Of a stretch of DNA of 24,793 nt, positions 23,684-24,793 are shown piece after piece. The first letter of the stretch is position 1; every line of letters begins with the position of its first letter. Under the pieces are notes generated by a model. The model saw only the letters and a program-made list of their open reading frames with translations. It did not search any database and was not told the origin of the DNA. Source of the DNA: Nitrospirota bacterium (lineage in GTDB: Bacteria > Nitrospirota > Thermodesulfovibrionia > Thermodesulfovibrionales > JdFR-85); the NCBI GenBank assembly GCA_013152195.1, contig JAADGU010000079.1, positions 1 to 24,793 of the forward strand, written 5' to 3'. A program made the translations under genes and the position numbers.

Positions 23684-23750
23684 GTCATTTGTCACTGGTC
23701 ACTGGTTATTGGTCAAACGGCCAACGACTAATGACTATTGACTAATGACT
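23684..23750. repeat. Inverted heptamer array between pmbA and acyl-CoA dehydrogenase
   Basis: The spacer reads in an unbroken 7-bp phase: GTCATTT, GTCACTG, GTCACTG, GTTATTG, GTCAAAC, GGCCAAC, GACTAAT, GACTATT, GACTAAT, GACT. The right half is the approximate reverse complement of the left, pivoting at GGCC. It starts four bases after the pmbA stop codon. Confidence 0.85.
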
Positions 23751-23769
23751 CTTACTACAGGAGGAGACC

Positions 23770-24793
23770 ATGAATTATTTTCTTACTGAAGAACAGCAGA
23801 TGCTCAGAGAGCTGACAAGACAGGTTGCGGAAGAGAAGATCGTACCTGTAAGGGCAGAACTTGATGAGAAAGAAGAGTTTCCCCACGAAATTATGAAGGT
23901 ACTTGCCCAGTCAGATATATTCGGGATATTCATCCCTGAAGAATACGGCGGACTCGGAATGGGCTCTTTTGAACTCTGCCTGGCAGTAGAGGAATTGAGC
24001 TGGGCATGTCTCGGGGTATCCACAACCTATGCTGCCAATGCGCTCGGCACATACCCGATATTAATGTTTGGTTCAGACGGACAAAAGGAAAAATATCTGC
24101 CTGATATAGCTGCAGGCAAGAAACTCGTGGCCTTTGCACTCACAGAGGCCAATGCCGGCAGTGATGCCGCAGGTGTACAGAGCACAGCGGTAAAAGACGG
24201 CGATTACTACATCCTTAACGGCACCAAACAGTGGATTACCAATGGAGGCGAGGCTGATATATATACAGTAATTGCCATTACCGACCGCACCAAGGGTGCA
24301 AGGGGCGCAAGTGCCTTTATTGTGGATAAGGGGACTCCGGGTTTTTCATTTGGCAAGAAAGAGAAAAAGATGGGCATAAGGGCTTCAGTAACAAGTGAGC
24401 TGATCTTTGAGGACTGCCGCATACCAAAGGCAAATCTCCTCGGCCGTGAAGGCATGGGTTTTATTGTCGCCATGAAGACGCTTGATCAGTCAAGGGTCGG
24501 TGTTGGAGCTCAGGGACTCGGTGTTGCCCAGGGGGCAGTAGACGAGGCAATAAAGTTTGCAAAACAGCGAGTACAATTCGGCAAACCCATCATCAGCTTC
24601 CAGGCAATCCAGCACATGCTTGCAGATATGTCCACCCAGGTAGAGGCATCAAGGGCACTGGTATATTCAGTGGCAAAGCATATTGACAGCGGCGCAAAGG
24701 ATTTTTCCAAGGTATCTGCAATGGCAAAGGTCTTTGCCACTGATACGGCCATGAAGGTGACCACAGATGCCGTACAGGTGATGGGTGGCTCCG
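23770..24793 (+). CDS. Acyl-CoA dehydrogenase (3' end cut by window)
   Basis: The first 341 residues of an FAD-dependent acyl-CoA dehydrogenase, which oxidises acyl-CoA to the 2-enoyl-CoA in beta-oxidation or related degradation. The N-terminal helical domain starts MNYFLTEEQQMLREL. The flavin-binding stretch AFALTEANAGSDAAGVQ and WITNGGEADIYTV follow, then the C-terminal helical domain with QFGKPIISFQAIQHMLADM and VQVMGGS, where the window ends. The usual catalytic Glu region lies beyond the edge. GGAGGAG just before the ATG is a strong ribosome site. Chain-length specificity (short-chain/butyryl type likely) cannot be decided. An electron-transfer flavoprotein partner is not visible. Confidence 0.93.
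   Translation, partial: MNYFLTEEQQMLRELTRQVAEEKIVPVRAELDEKEEFPHEIMKVLAQSDIFGIFIPEEYGGLGMGSFELCLAVEELSWACLGVSTTYAANALGTYPILMFGSDGQKEKYLPDIAAGKKLVAFALTEANAGSDAAGVQSTAVKDGDYYILNGTKQWITNGGEADIYTVIAITDRTKGARGASAFIVDKGTPGFSFGKKEKKMGIRASVTSELIFEDCRIPKANLLGREGMGFIVAMKTLDQSRVGVGAQGLGVAQGAVDEAIKFAKQRVQFGKPIISFQAIQHMLADMSTQVEASRALVYSVAKHIDSGAKDFSKVSAMAKVFATDTAMKVTTDAVQVMGGS

Overview
The window is a bacterial chromosome segment of about 45-48% GC, densely packed with housekeeping genes. It is Gram-negative: it carries an outer-membrane beta-barrel protein with signal peptide and C-terminal Phe, SpoIID and SPOR envelope proteins, and a type IV pilus prepilin peptidase. Gene content (phasin-like protein plus UbiB, DUF3187 barrel, QueH-type epoxyqueuosine reductase, DUF2905, phoH-HD phosphodiesterase-ybeY-dgkA/PAP2 cluster) and codon style suggest a Nitrospirota-like lineage, but that placement is inference. 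I see no transposase, phage gene, CRISPR array, tRNA or rRNA.

Layout, left to right. 2-88 is the tail of an unidentified gene. 251-2900 is alaS, with a 10-bp tandem duplication that shifts frame near its N-terminus. 3014-5052 is a phasin-like gene translationally coupled to ubiB. 5216-6214 (minus) is a DUF3187 outer-membrane protein. 6512-13394 is a plus-strand run: queH, DUF2905, spoIID-like, queA, SPOR protein, phoH, a 7TM-HD (PgpH-type) phosphodiesterase and ybeY, followed by a dgkA-PAP2 fusion to 14070. 14255-20723 is a minus-strand run, in transcription order rimP, nusA, recG, a small coiled-coil protein, pilD and a PAS histidine kinase. A 650-bp divergent noncoding region follows (20724-21374), then plus-strand hpt, queD, tldE/pmbA and a truncated acyl-CoA dehydrogenase running off the end.

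Functional themes: translation and RNA metabolism (alaS, rimP, nusA, phoH, ybeY); queuosine tRNA modification (queD, queH, queA); envelope and lipid-carrier metabolism (spoIID, SPOR, dgkA-PAP2, DUF3187); lipid/quinone metabolism (phasin-like, ubiB, acyl-CoA dehydrogenase); and cyclic dinucleotide and two-component signalling.

The most unusual content lies between the genes. Most spacers longer than about 40 bp hold phase-locked degenerate 7- or 8-bp arrays, usually arranged as inverted repeats and usually starting within about 15 bp of a stop codon. Two of them (89-228 and 14077-14266) share a 23-bp asymmetric core with one difference, although their arms differ. A separate structured element of about 130 bp occurs twice in the same orientation (6270-6400 and 8551-8685), upstream of queH and of queA, with stems that change in a compensatory way between copies. 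These are the best candidates for something undescribed.
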